Positions 1-9,086 of a DNA stretch of 64,000 nucleotides are shown one piece after another. Below the pieces are notes generated by a model, which was not told where the DNA came from, did not search any database, and saw nothing but the letters and a program-made list of their open reading frames with translations. The position numbers and the translations under genes were made by a program. Positions within the stretch are counted from its first letter, which is position 1. Each line of letters begins with the position of its first letter. Location of the stretch: positions 23,064,001 through 23,128,000 of the forward strand of contig OY987267.1 in the NCBI GenBank assembly GCA_963920665.1. Direction: 5' to 3'. This stretch comes from Straminergon stramineum. Its lineage: Eukaryota; Streptophyta; Bryopsida; Hypnales; Calliergonaceae.

Positions 1-799
1 CCTCCACTGACCGTTCCACCCTCGCATCGTGTTTGTTCCTTTGCTTTGACAATTTCCCCACGAAATGTACATGCGTTGGGATCGTGGACATCCCTTCAAT
101 GTGTACCTTGCGCACCTTTGCATATCCTCCTTGACGGTCAAATCCAGTAAGTGGGACCACCTTGGCCTCTGAGTAGACCCACATGATACATGAACCACTA
201 TCTCTTGTAAATGCAGCCTTCAATGCATCCGTCTGCCACCCCATACCCCTAGCTTCAGACCTTGACAATCTTTTTGCTGCAATTTGCCACCAATCCATCT
301 TCTCACGGAACTCCTGGACCCTATCCGTTTCTCCAAATCCAGGCACTATAGGTCGCAACTCAAGCATCAACTTCTTGGTGTTGAATATACCAGTTTGTAG
401 GCAATTGCCAATCCACGTTTGCCATTGGTTGAAATACACTTCATCCACATCTGCATAGTTCGAAGATTCCTTGCATTTCCTTGTAATAAATTCCTCCAAC
501 TCATCCTTCAAGGATTGGATGCCTGCCTCTTTATTTCTCAAGTATTTCCTCTCCAAATATTGTACACTTTTTTCCTCATACCATTGGAGACAAGCCTCAT
601 GCGCATAGGTCGTATATCGTGTTGGAGGATAGGTAGGGTCCTTATCGTGTGCTGTCTTGGACTTCTTTGTCTTGGATGGTCCGGCACCCCCAATTACCTC
701 CTTGGTAGTTATATCTACAACAAATGCTGCAGGATTATCAAGGTCCTTCTCCCAAGCCGATATCCGACCCGTACTACTTCCTTCCTTTGAAGTAGACAT
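1..799 (-). CDS. Partial unknown ORF of the GC-array element, runs off the window edge
   Basis: Read on the minus strand from the ATG at 799-797, the frame stays open to base 1, about 266 codons with no stop, so the 3' end lies outside the window. The product starts MSTSKEGSSTGRISAWEKD, has a lysine-rich patch near residue 45, then a Trp- and charge-rich helical stretch (for example LQWYEEKSVQYLERKY) and further on KMDWWQIAAKRLSR. I recognise no family. The start is supported by a leader just upstream (about 817-990) that matches the leader of the unknown ORF at 6014, and by an array motif before it. Codon use is AT-leaning, like the ORFs at 6014 and 9087 and unlike the GC-rich host genes. 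I infer a gene of a mobile element or of a repeated unknown family. Function unknown. Confidence 0.55.
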   Translation of the reverse strand, partial: MSTSKEGSSTGRISAWEKDLDNPAAFVVDITTKEVIGGAGPSKTKKSKTAHDKDPTYPPTRYTTYAHEACLQWYEEKSVQYLERKYLRNKEAGIQSLKDELEEFITRKCKESSNYADVDEVYFNQWQTWIGNCLQTGIFNTKKLMLELRPIVPGFGETDRVQEFREKMDWWQIAAKRLSRSEARGMGWQTDALKAAFTRDSGSCIMWVYSEAKVVPLTGFDRQGGYAKVRKVHIEGMSTIPTHVHFVGKLSKQRNKHDARVERSVE

Positions 800-990
800 G
801 GTCCTCTTTTGAAAAACGAGGCGTTCTTGACTTGAACTTGGAGAGAAAAATGGGCAAAAACTTCCCCTTCTGAAATCACCTTGGCCCACGAGCACGCATT
901 CAGCCACTTCAAGGTGGATGAAAGCCAATGCGCAAGACCAAGAATGGCGACTGTAGGTCTAGGCGACCGCTTAAGTACCCGAGGTCGCCT
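800..990 (-). promoter_or_regulatory. Leader and probable core promoter of the edge ORF
   Basis: On the minus strand this segment reads array motif (aggcgacctcgggta), then a TATA-like tacttaagc, then a leader with ctttcatccaccttgaag and ctcgtggg before the ATG at 799. The same order and related sequence occur at 5796-6013 before the ORF at 6014. Inference: a shared promoter module. Confidence 0.5.
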
Positions 991-1190
991 NNNNNNNNNN
1001 NNNNNNNNNNNNNNNNNNNNNNNNNNNNNNNNNNNNNNNNNNNNNNNNNNNNNNNNNNNNNNNNNNNNNNNNNNNNNNNNNNNNNNNNNNNNNNNNNNNN
1101 NNNNNNNNNNNNNNNNNNNNNNNNNNNNNNNNNNNNNNNNNNNNNNNNNNNNNNNNNNNNNNNNNNNNNNNNNNNNNNNNNNNNNNNNNN
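991..1190. other. Assembly gap (200 N)
   Basis: Exactly 200 N. It begins directly after an array motif (tacccgaggtcgcct at 976-990), so it probably hides an unassembled GC-rich array like those at 2.5, 5.3 and 8.5 kb. The round size suggests a placeholder length. Confidence 0.98.
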
Positions 1191-2128
1191 GATTTTGACT
1201 TGTTTCTTTATGGTTCCAAATATATGTCTACAATGTTCACAAAGAAAAAAAAGGAATGGGCCAAAACGGAAAAAGGGAATCAAAAATATAAAAGTACGGG
1301 ACATGATTGACTTCTATTGAAACAAAAAGGGAGAACTTGAAATACTTACATTCTACCTTTGCATAATGATATTATAGAGGTTACTTTAGAAGTGTCCAAA
1401 GTCTTTTTCTAATTTCTTCAAGTTTGCTCTACAATGAACATGAATTCGGCTTTTTTACACAACCCTAAACCCTTTTGGGGTGGAAGAGGTCATAAATGTA
1501 AACATTCATGTTGCAAAGCACATTGAAATGAAGTAATGAACAATAAATGAAGCATATGCACATCAAGTCAAAAGATTGTTATCCTTGATGAAGACATTGT
1601 TCAAACCATCAAGGGTGTTTGAATGCTATCATTTCTTTTTTTTGCATGCCAATCCTTCAAAATTGGTCACCCACAAAATACAAGAAATTTCTAAATGGAC
1701 AAATGGGACACCTTCGAAATCATCCTTCTTAGACGTTGTAAATTGTTAAGTTACAAATTATAGATGCGGTCTTCGAAAGTAAACTTTCCAAGGAGGACCA
1801 CCCCTTCTTACACTACAAAATTTACAAGATGATGAGATGCTCTTCTATCCTATATAGAGAGTTTCTATCATTTATGGACTCAAAATTAGCCACCCCATCA
1901 TTTAAAGATGAAGAACCGTCACATGCAAATCCTTATACAATGTACAATTTCTTTAGCTAAGTATTCTATGGAGGACATTCAATATGTTCTTGTAAAAGCT
2001 ATCCAAGGTTTACTTCAACTTTTCTATACAAAAAAATAATCTCTCTCCAAAGAGACAAAACGTCAAGTTTGGTCACTCCGATAGGTGAGCAAGAAACATC
2101 ATTTGATTCCTAAGGTTTCGGAGATGTG
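1191..2128. other. AT-rich non-coding stretch
   Basis: No convincing coding frame on either strand. It holds a short telomere-like patch (aaccctaaaccc near 1465) and A/T runs. It may be a diverged relative of the 3.8-5.3 kb module, which also begins with AAACCCT patches, but I could not align it. Confidence 0.5.
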
Positions 2129-2243
2129 CTATGAGGGTTGAGACGGTCAGTATTGAATTTCGTACGGAAATGTATGAGGTGCAAGGTTGCACCACATACA
2201 TTTCCATCCGAAATTCAATACTGATTTCTTATAACTCTCATGG
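2129..2243. repeat. Near-loopless imperfect palindrome (hairpin)
   Basis: The left arm contains cagtattgaatttcg and ggaaatgtatg. The right arm is its inverted copy (catacatttcc, cgaaattcaatactg). The arms are about 56 bases each with roughly eight mismatches and almost no loop, centred near 2187. It may be a fold-back/MITE relic or a small-RNA hairpin. No target duplication was identified. Confidence 0.7.
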
Positions 2244-2535
2244 ACCATCCCCTAGACCTTGCGAATCAAATCACCTTCCCTCCCACATACCACAGGGAAC
2301 TAGCTTGACGTCTTTTTTTTTCTTTTTTGTCGGTTGGCTACAAGAACCAAACCAAATTGATCTCATTGGGGATCAAACCCGAGACCTCTACAAGAACAAT
2401 GACTTCGAGGAAGCCAAAACCTTCCATGCATCACCTGAAGATGCCTTGAAGACCCCAAGGTCCTAATGAAGTGACTTGTTCTTGGATGTTAAAAGTTGAA
2501 CTCGTTATACTTATTAAAACTTCTTTGGATTGGAA

Positions 2536-3680
2536 GGCACGCCCTCACCCGCGGTCGCCCCCCACCCGCGCTCGCCCCCCCCCATCCACCAAATTAGGCT
2601 CGAACCACCAAAACAGAAGCCCGCGCCCCCACCCGCAGTCGCCTAAGACCTGAAGTCGCCCCCCACCCGCGGTCGCCCCCCCCTCCGCCAAATTAGTCTG
2701 GAAACCATCAAAACAGAAGACCGCGTTCCCACCCACGATCGCCCATGACCTGAAGTCGCCCCCAAGCCGCGGTCACCCCTCCATCCATCAAATTGGGCTC
2801 GAAACCACCAGGACCTAAAGTCGCCCCCACCCGCGGTCGCCCCCCCCCCTCCGCCAAATTAGTCGGGAAACCACCAAAACAGAAGACCGCGCTCCCACCC
2901 GCGGTCGCCTAGGACCTGAAGTCGCCCCCAAGCCGTGGTCGCCCCCCCCCTCCACCAAATTAGTCTGGAAACTACCAAAACAGAAGACCGCGCCCCCACC
3001 CGCAGTCGCCCAGGATCTGAAGTCGCCCCCAAGCCGCGGTCGCCCCTCCATCCACCAAATTGGGCTCGAAACCACCAGGACCCCCACCCGCAGTCGCCCA
3101 GGACCTAAACTCGCCCCCCACCCGCAGTCGCACCCCATTCCACCAAACTGCCCTCTACAACCACCAGGACCTGAAGCCGCCCCAACCCGCGGTCGCCCAA
3201 AACTTGAAGTCGCCCCCCCACCCGAGGTCGCCCCCAATCCACCAAATTGGCCTCGAAACCACTAGGACGTGAAGTCGCCCCCACCCGTGGTCGCCCAGGA
3301 CCTGAAGTCGCCCCCACCCGCGGTCGCCTAGGACCTGAACTCGCCCCCCACCCGCAGTCGCCCCCAATCCACCAAATTGGCCTCAAAACCACAAGGACCT
3401 GAAGTCGCCCCTACCCACGGTCGCTTGAGACCTGAACTCGCCCCCCACCCGTAGTCGCACCCCATTCCACCAAATTGGGCTCAACAACAACAAGCCAGAA
3501 ATCCAACCCCCACCCGCAGTCGCCCAGAACCTGAACTCGCCCCCCACCCGCAGTCGCCCCATTCCACCAAATTGGGCTCAACAACAACAACCGAGAAGAC
3601 CAAGCGCCTACCCGCGGTCTCCCAGGACCTGAAGTCGCCCCCCACCAACAATCGCCTCTATCTTAAAGTCACGCCAGTCC
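2536..3680 (+). repeat. GC-rich motif array A with ~100-bp higher-order period
   Basis: Several dozen copies of RCCCGCRGTCGCCCC, interleaved with 'acctgaagtcgcc' and 'ccaccaaattggcctcgaaac'. The 'ccaaattrg' landmark recurs near 2588, 2688, 2788, 2854, 2954, 3052, 3138, 3238, 3368, 3468 and 3556, mostly about 100 bp apart, so the short motif is organised into a higher-order repeat. The array is CpG-rich in an AT-rich setting. The minus-strand frames across it are low-complexity by-products (Gly/Arg/Trp-rich) and not genes. Confidence 0.9.
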
Positions 3681-3800
3681 AGAAACCACCGTAGCAGAAG
3701 ATGTAAGCCATCTCCAACACTAATGAACTCAGACTTAATTGCATGCTTCATTGACTATAACTAACCTGTCCTTCAATATTGGTAGCGAGTTAATACTACA

Positions 3801-5420
3801 AAATCAATCTATAAATACAGAATTATAGTAAGACTAATTAGAAAAATTGAAGAGGGTTTTCCAAACCCTAAACCCTAACCCTATACCCTAAACCCTATAC
3901 CCTAAACCCTATAGAAAAACCATGGACCTTCTCCATGTATGCCACCCCAAAAGTAATGTACTTCTATTTTTTAGGGTGGATAAAATGATAAACATATGTG
4001 ATTTGCTTTTCATTATATGTCATAAAAAAGTTTGAACTCCTAAACCTTGCACTTGTAAGATATAAACCATTGAAGGTGTCATTTCCGAAATTTTTAATCT
4101 TCAATAAATTCAATATTCATTCACCCCTTCAAATGTGTTTTAAATCCCCTTGATGTATCAAGAGGAGGACCCTATTCAAATTCCTATGTTTAAAGATGGA
4201 AAATGAAATGACGAGGAGAAGGGCTTTCCCAAGTCTCCATTTTTAAAAAACACTTCCTATGTAGATCAAAAGATTTTTTCTTCATGCATCTCATGGTGTT
4301 AGTATTTTTTTTGTACATCGTTTCCCCCCAAAGGGAATGTCTCCTCCAAATGTACTCCCTCTAAAAATTAAAATAGGAAATGGTCATGTTGAATTTTACA
4401 TGAGCACGAAGAAAAAAAAATTGTGAAGGAGAAGAGCTTCCCCAAGCCTCCATTTTTAAAAACCATTTCTTATGAAGATCAAAAGATTTTTTCTTCATGC
4501 ATCTCATGGTGTTAGTATTTTTTTTGTACATCGTTTCCCCCCAAAGGGAATGTCTCCTCCAAATGTACTCCCTCTGAAAATTAAAATAGGAAATGGCCAT
4601 GTTGAATTTTACATGAGCATGAAGAAAAAAAAATTGTGAAGGAGAAGAGCTTCCCTCCATTTTTAAAAACCATTTCTTATGGAGATCAAAAGATTTTTTC
4701 TTCATGCATCTCATGGTGTTAGTATTTTTTTTGTACATCATTTATTCATTTCCCCCAAAGAGAAGGTCTCCTCCAAATGTACTCCCTCTAAAAATTAAAA
4801 TAGGAAATGGTCATGTTGAATTTTATATGAGCATGCGGAAAAAGAAAATGTCAAGGAGAAGAGCTTTCCCAAGTCTCCATTTTTTAAAACCACTTTTGAT
4901 GTAGATAAAAAGATTTCTCTTCATGCATCCCACAGTTTCAGTATTTTATTTGTATATCGTTTCCCCCCACAAGGAAAGGTCTCCTTTTAATGTACTCCCT
5001 CCAAAAATGAAAGTAGGAAATGGTTATGTTGAATTTTACATGACCACATGGATGGATGAAGAAGAAATAAAATGTTAGGAAGAAGGGCTTTTCCAACTCT
5101 CCACTTCGTCAACCAATTCTCTTTCTTTATTACTTAATTAACTTTTGATCACTTTGTCTTGAATGCCTCATTCTTACAATTTCCTGGAGTTAATCCTCAG
5201 AAAAGGGGGGAGCGGTACTTGAAAAGTTTGAACACCTTCCCTCCAATTTGTTAGGGCGGAAACTCAAACTCATGTTTTTTGGCGCCCCTGACCCGTGGAC
5301 GCCCCTGACCCGAGGTCACCCCATACGCAGCCGCTCCCATCGTCATGAACTGGGAAAGACCTTTTGGAATCTGAGACCCGCGGTCGCCCAAGAAATGACC
5401 TGTGGTTGCCCTATATGCAG
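3801..5420. repeat. Duplicated module, copy 1 (telomere-like patch, ~210-bp tandem repeats)
   Basis: The module starts at 'aatcaatctataaatacag', passes through a patch of ccctaaaccctaaccctata (about 3862-3913), then four tandem units, then 'ggggggagcggtacttg' and the start of a GC array. The same order recurs at 13643-14925. No coding function is seen. It looks like a non-autonomous repeat or internal part of a larger element. Confidence 0.8.
4212..5075. repeat. Four tandem units of ~207-219 bp
   Basis: The landmark catgcatctcatggtg occurs near 4288, 4501 and 4708, with a diverged form near 4927, giving spacings of 213, 207 and 219 bp. Because 213, 207 and 219 are multiples of three, open frames such as 4361-4741 (minus) arise across units. 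I treat them as artefacts. Two related units lie at 14.05-14.45 kb. Confidence 0.85.
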
Positions 5421-5800
5421 CCGCCCCCTGTACCCACGGTCGCCCAGAAGATGACCTGTGGTCGCCCTATATGCAGCTGCCCCTGTACCCGCGGTCGCCC
5501 TATATGCAGCTGCCCCAGTACCCACGGTCGCCCTATATGCAGCTGCCCCAGTACCCACGGTCGCCCAGGAAATGACCTGTGGTCGCCCTATATGCAGCCG
5601 CCCCCTGTACCCGCGGTCGCCTAGGAAAAGACCTGTGGTCGCCATATGCAACCGCCCCCCTATACCCGCGGTCCCCCTGCACCCGAGGTCTCCTTCCAGA
5701 AACTGTAATTTTTCCTGAATGGTAGTTTGTGAACAGTGGGACCCAGACCCGCGGTCGCCCAAGACCCGCACGCGCCCTCTTCCCGCACGCGCCCTAGGCG
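5283..5800 (+). repeat. GC-rich motif array B
   Basis: Motif RCCCGCGGTCGCCC alternating with 'ctatatgcagctgcccc' and 'aggaaatgacctgtgg'. The block gtcgccctatatgcag recurs at 5461, 5494 and 5527 (33-bp period) and again at 5581. The array ends directly at the TATA-like site of the ORF at 6014. This favours a promoter or enhancer role, or transposase binding sites; both are inference. Confidence 0.9.
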
Positions 5801-6013
5801 ACTTCGGGTATTTAAGGGGATACTGGATTTCCAAGTCATCACTTCCTTCGTCGCACCGCGCCTTTCATCCGCCTTGAAGCGTCTGACTGCCGGTTCGTGG
5901 GTTGGAAGTTTGGGCATCTACACGTGTTGTGGCTTCCACGTTTACGAGTTCATTTCTTCGGTTATATTATCAACAAAAGTCTAGTTCTCTTTACGCTAGA
6001 GTGACACGACAAG
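5796..6013 (+). promoter_or_regulatory. Core promoter and leader of the unknown ORF at 6014
   Basis: One array motif in reversed orientation (aggcgacttcgggta, 5796-5810) overlaps a TATA-like tatttaagg (5809-5817). A leader of about 200 nt follows, with ctttcatccgccttgaag and ttcgtggg, matching the leader of the edge ORF (about 33 of 40 bases in the best block by eye). Confidence 0.5.
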
Positions 6014-7381
6014 ATGACGAAGAAGAAAGGAGATCGCCATAGCAAGCAACGACGCGCCCTTCTTGACCCAGCGGCTAAGGCATATCGGGGATGGCGTCAT
6101 GTAAATTCCGATTGGACCTTGACGACTTGCAAGTTATTTGTGGATTGGTGCCATATCGACAAGCTCTTCCCTTACCATCGACACATTCACCATGTGAAGC
6201 AAAACCAAGCAAATCTTCATTACTGCAAGGATGATGCATTTGTCCAGAGATGTATTGAAGTGTACCGAGCATTGTACGGAAAGCGAAAAATTCCACGGAG
6301 CGAAGTCTCAATGGGCATATACCAAATGGTATATGCAGAGTTACAATTGGAGAAAACGGTAGATTGGATGACCTTCAAGACATCCAAGAATGTCACGCTT
6401 CCAGATACAAAAGACATTCCCAGAGCGGGTCCTTCAAATAATCCTCGGGATGGGCTAGGGCCCAAAAAGAACATTATAGAAGGAGTGGCAGATGAGGATT
6501 ATGTTTGGGCAACATCAATTGGAGAATCAGACTCCGATGAAGAGCCATTGCCTGAACCTAGGGACAAGATGGAAGATACATCAATGGAAGAAAACTTAGC
6601 ATTGGTGGTATCAGAAGAAGGCAACATGCAACGAACCACACCAACAGATGGAGAACCTTTTATGTCTGTGGAACCGATAGGGGTCCATCCTCCTGAAGAT
6701 GACGAAGTGTTCCATTACGTGCAAGCTCGCTTGCAAGAAATTAATGAAGATAGGTTGGATGGGGAGAGTGAAGCCGAAGAAGAGATTCCTTTGACCTTAA
6801 TGAATTTGCCTTCCATGGAAGGATTGCGTGAAATGGAACAAGAACATCAAGGTGTACTTGGAGAAGACAATAAACGGCGGACGAAAGAATCCTATAAAGT
6901 GGAGTTGGAGATGCTTTTAAAGGATCTTGAAGAAAAAGAAAGGGAGTGTGAGATCATCGAGAAGCGAAGCGCACAAGAGATTCAGGTTGAGGATGTGGGC
7001 ACCCTCAAAGAACTAATTCAAGCTGGACAAACTCGTTTGGCAGCCCAACAAAGAGAAATGGAACAACTGGAACAATTTTACCTCAAGTTCAATAAGGGAG
7101 AAGATGGAGGTTCCAGTTCAAATGTCAATCCTGTTATGGATGAACGACTTCAAACAATAATGGGAAAATGTAGGATGGAAGAAAACAACCTTGCCATTGA
7201 AAAAGGAGGTGTAGAAAAGGCAAGATCGACATTGAACCGCTTGAAGGAGATGAAGGATGCAGATCCTAATGACCAGTCATTGCAATCGGATTCATTGTCT
7301 GTGGATGTTGAAGATTCATCATCCACTACGGAAATAGAGAAGTTGAAGATGAAGTTAGCGTCTGTGAAAAGATTGGAATAG
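6014..7381 (+). CDS. Unknown 455-aa coiled-coil protein of the GC-array element
   Basis: Intact frame of 455 codons with a basic start (MTKKKGDRHSKQRR). A Trp/His/Cys-rich N-terminal block (about residues 25-125; contains VDWCHIDKLFPYHRHIH) resembles no family I know. An acidic linker (about 150-270) is followed by charged heptad-like sequence (about 280-455) that predicts coiled coil. After the TAG at 7379-7381 the same frame continues for 56 sense codons to a TAA at 7550-7552, still coiled-coil-like (KLEEKMSW... to ...ELEKKKREE). The TAG may therefore be a nonsense mutation in a protein of about 511 aa. The leader is shared with the edge ORF and array B lies directly upstream. Codon use is unlike the host genes. 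It is probably carried by a mobile element; its role is unknown. Confidence 0.6.
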   Translation: MTKKKGDRHSKQRRALLDPAAKAYRGWRHVNSDWTLTTCKLFVDWCHIDKLFPYHRHIHHVKQNQANLHYCKDDAFVQRCIEVYRALYGKRKIPRSEVSMGIYQMVYAELQLEKTVDWMTFKTSKNVTLPDTKDIPRAGPSNNPRDGLGPKKNIIEGVADEDYVWATSIGESDSDEEPLPEPRDKMEDTSMEENLALVVSEEGNMQRTTPTDGEPFMSVEPIGVHPPEDDEVFHYVQARLQEINEDRLDGESEAEEEIPLTLMNLPSMEGLREMEQEHQGVLGEDNKRRTKESYKVELEMLLKDLEEKERECEIIEKRSAQEIQVEDVGTLKELIQAGQTRLAAQQREMEQLEQFYLKFNKGEDGGSSSNVNPVMDERLQTIMGKCRMEENNLAIEKGGVEKARSTLNRLKEMKDADPNDQSLQSDSLSVDVEDSSSTTEIEKLKMKLASVKRLE

Positions 7382-7552
7382 AAGTTGGAGGAAAAGATGT
7401 CGTGGCCGAAGGCACACATCAGGTTCATGTCATTGTTCAAGAAGTGGTGGATCCAAAATAAGATGTGGAACCATGACCTGACTCTTTTGAAGAGGGAAGA
7501 GAGAGTGGCAAGAGCCCAAATAGAATTGGAAAAGAAGAAAAGGGAAGAATAA
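7382..7552 (+). pseudogene. In-frame 3' extension of the 6014 ORF after an amber stop
   Basis: Fifty-six sense codons follow the TAG in the same frame, ending at TAA 7550-7552. They are rich in Lys, Glu and Arg and continue the heptad-like pattern, including KKWWIQNKMW. Either the TAG is a recent mutation or the extension is read through; the sequence alone does not decide. Confidence 0.5.
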
Positions 7553-8453
7553 GGGGAAATGGATGGAGTATAAATTAGGTGGCTCTTGTTTCTTTTATGA
7601 CTATGTACTTCTTCCAAGATATATGAAGAAAAAGGCTTTGTCCTTATTTTTGCTGAAATACAAGAATGTTTTTTTTTATTTTTTGTGTATGAAAATGTGA
7701 TTGCATTTGGATCCAAACATTTGAATTTTTGACAAATTTTGATGATTTGAAGTTATGTGAATGTTAATTTTTTGTTAAATTTGTGTAGTGTTTTAAAAAA
7801 GAAAAGAATTCTAGTAACTTTGAGTCTACACAAAGAACCCTCAATAAATTTAAGCTGCATCATCCATGAGAGTTTGAATATAAGTTTATATGGTTGCATT
7901 TTTCAGTATTTTAACATATGGTTTGAACATATTGTAAATGACAACATTCCCATGCCCTTCACCTCGTGAATGTATGGATTCTTCTTGAGATTTATAATTT
8001 GGGAAAAAACATCCTAAAAAGGTACTCAAAAGAATACTTTTGGAATTGATAGAGAAATGGAAGTTATACATTTTGAGTTGTGGATTCCATGTATATGGTT
8101 TGATCAACCAATGTTGTCCCCCATTTTTCTTTTTAATTTGAAAGAGAAAGTTCTTAATTTTTTCCACATTTGAGTACAAGCTAATTCTATTTATTTTTTA
8201 TTAAGTTTGTTGGAATGGATTTGAAATGAGTTTCCCTTCATGTGGTTGTTTAAAAAAAAAATTGCATTCTTTAAGTCTATGACCATACTCCCGAAAATCT
8301 TTTTTTGAAGTATCTATAAATACCACGTGAAACCCTTGGATAGTGTTTAGGGTTTAATAAAATCTCTATCTAAACTAGGATGACTTTCATCTAGAAACTC
8401 AGCGATGGAACGCTAATGGGATAACAAAAATGGCCTTGGGTCCTAAAGCGTAA
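7553..8453. other. AT-rich non-coding stretch
   Basis: No supported coding frame. The first part is probably 3' sequence of the 6014 gene. Near 8350 there is a gtttagggttt patch. At 8430-8453 sequence resembling a leader begins, leading into the inverted motif at 8472. Confidence 0.5.
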
Positions 8454-8775
8454 GCGCGGTTGCCCTTCAAGTACCCGAAGTCGCCTCTTGAGACCCGCGG
8501 TCGCCCCCTTCTACCCGCAGTTGCCCCCCCTGGACCCGCAGTCGCACCTCTTGGACCCGCAGTCGCCCCCCCTAGACCCGCAGTCGCCCCCCCCCAGACC
8601 CGTAGTTGCCTCTTTCTACCCGCAGTCGCCCCCCCTTCCACCCGCACTCGCCCCCCTTACCCGCACTCGCCTCTTTTTCGACCCACAGTCGCCCCCCTTG
8701 GACCTGCAGTCACCCTTTGATCTGCATGCGCGCTCCTAGTGCAAACCGTCGACCCGCAGTCACCCACGGGGCGAG
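8454..8775 (+). repeat. GC-rich motif array C, upstream of the hAT transposase
   Basis: About 15 copies of RCCCGCAGTCGCCC spaced 15-25 bp apart. The left edge carries tacccgaagtcgcct (8472-8486) followed leftward by an 'acttgaaggg' TATA-position sequence. This is the reversed arrangement seen at the starts of the 6014 and edge ORFs, so the left end looks like a decapitated divergent promoter. Confidence 0.88.
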
Positions 8776-8855
8776 TGCGCCTGTTACGATGTCGCCCGTT
8801 TCCTGCACCCATTCTGGCTCTCAAGGGGCGACTTGCGGTGCTAGCAGGACGGCAG

Positions 8856-8861
8856 TATAAA
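8856..8861 (+). promoter_or_regulatory. Candidate TATA box of the hAT gene
   Basis: tataaa within ggcagtataaagc, about 80 bp after the last array motif and about 225 bp before the ATG at 9087. The spacing resembles that of the 6014 gene (TATA-like site about 200 bp before the ATG). Confidence 0.4.
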
Positions 8862-9086
8862 GCTGAAGGCCCGGACTGTGGTTTTCACCTTGCTTCAGGG
8901 ATGAACTCTTGCCTTGAATCTTCGAAAGAGGCTTCTTGCGGATGTTTGGTTCTTTGGAGGGCAACGACTTGGTTTGTGTGGTTTAAAAGACCGTTCAAAG
9001 CAAGTGGCTTTGCCATTCTTTTTTCTAAATCAAGGCTTTGATTCATATGATAATATTGTTTGAAGAACTCATAGGCAAGGAACAAT

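Noticed and set aside
2471..3392. Overlapping Gly/Arg/Trp- or Pro-rich frames on both strands
   Set aside because: They are translations of the GC-rich minisatellite array; open in several phases at once and without any domain.
3862..3913. A real telomere end
   Set aside because: The AAACCCT units are few, degenerate (with ccctata) and embedded in a repeated module.
4361..4741. 126-codon minus-strand frame with internally repeated protein
   Set aside because: It spans ~210-bp tandem units whose lengths are multiples of three, so it stays open by construction.
5343..5834. 163-codon minus-strand frame with repeated YRATAGTGAAA-type units
   Set aside because: A 33-bp DNA repeat gives an 11-residue protein repeat; no start signals, and it opposes the promoter of the 6014 ORF.
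7150..7716. 188-codon minus-strand frame over the end of the 6014 ORF
   Set aside because: Antisense shadow, Ser/Phe-rich without domain; the plus frame has leader and promoter.
8454..8775. CRISPR-like look of regularly spaced short repeats
   Set aside because: Spacers are short, variable and related to each other, the genome is a plant, and there are no cas genes.
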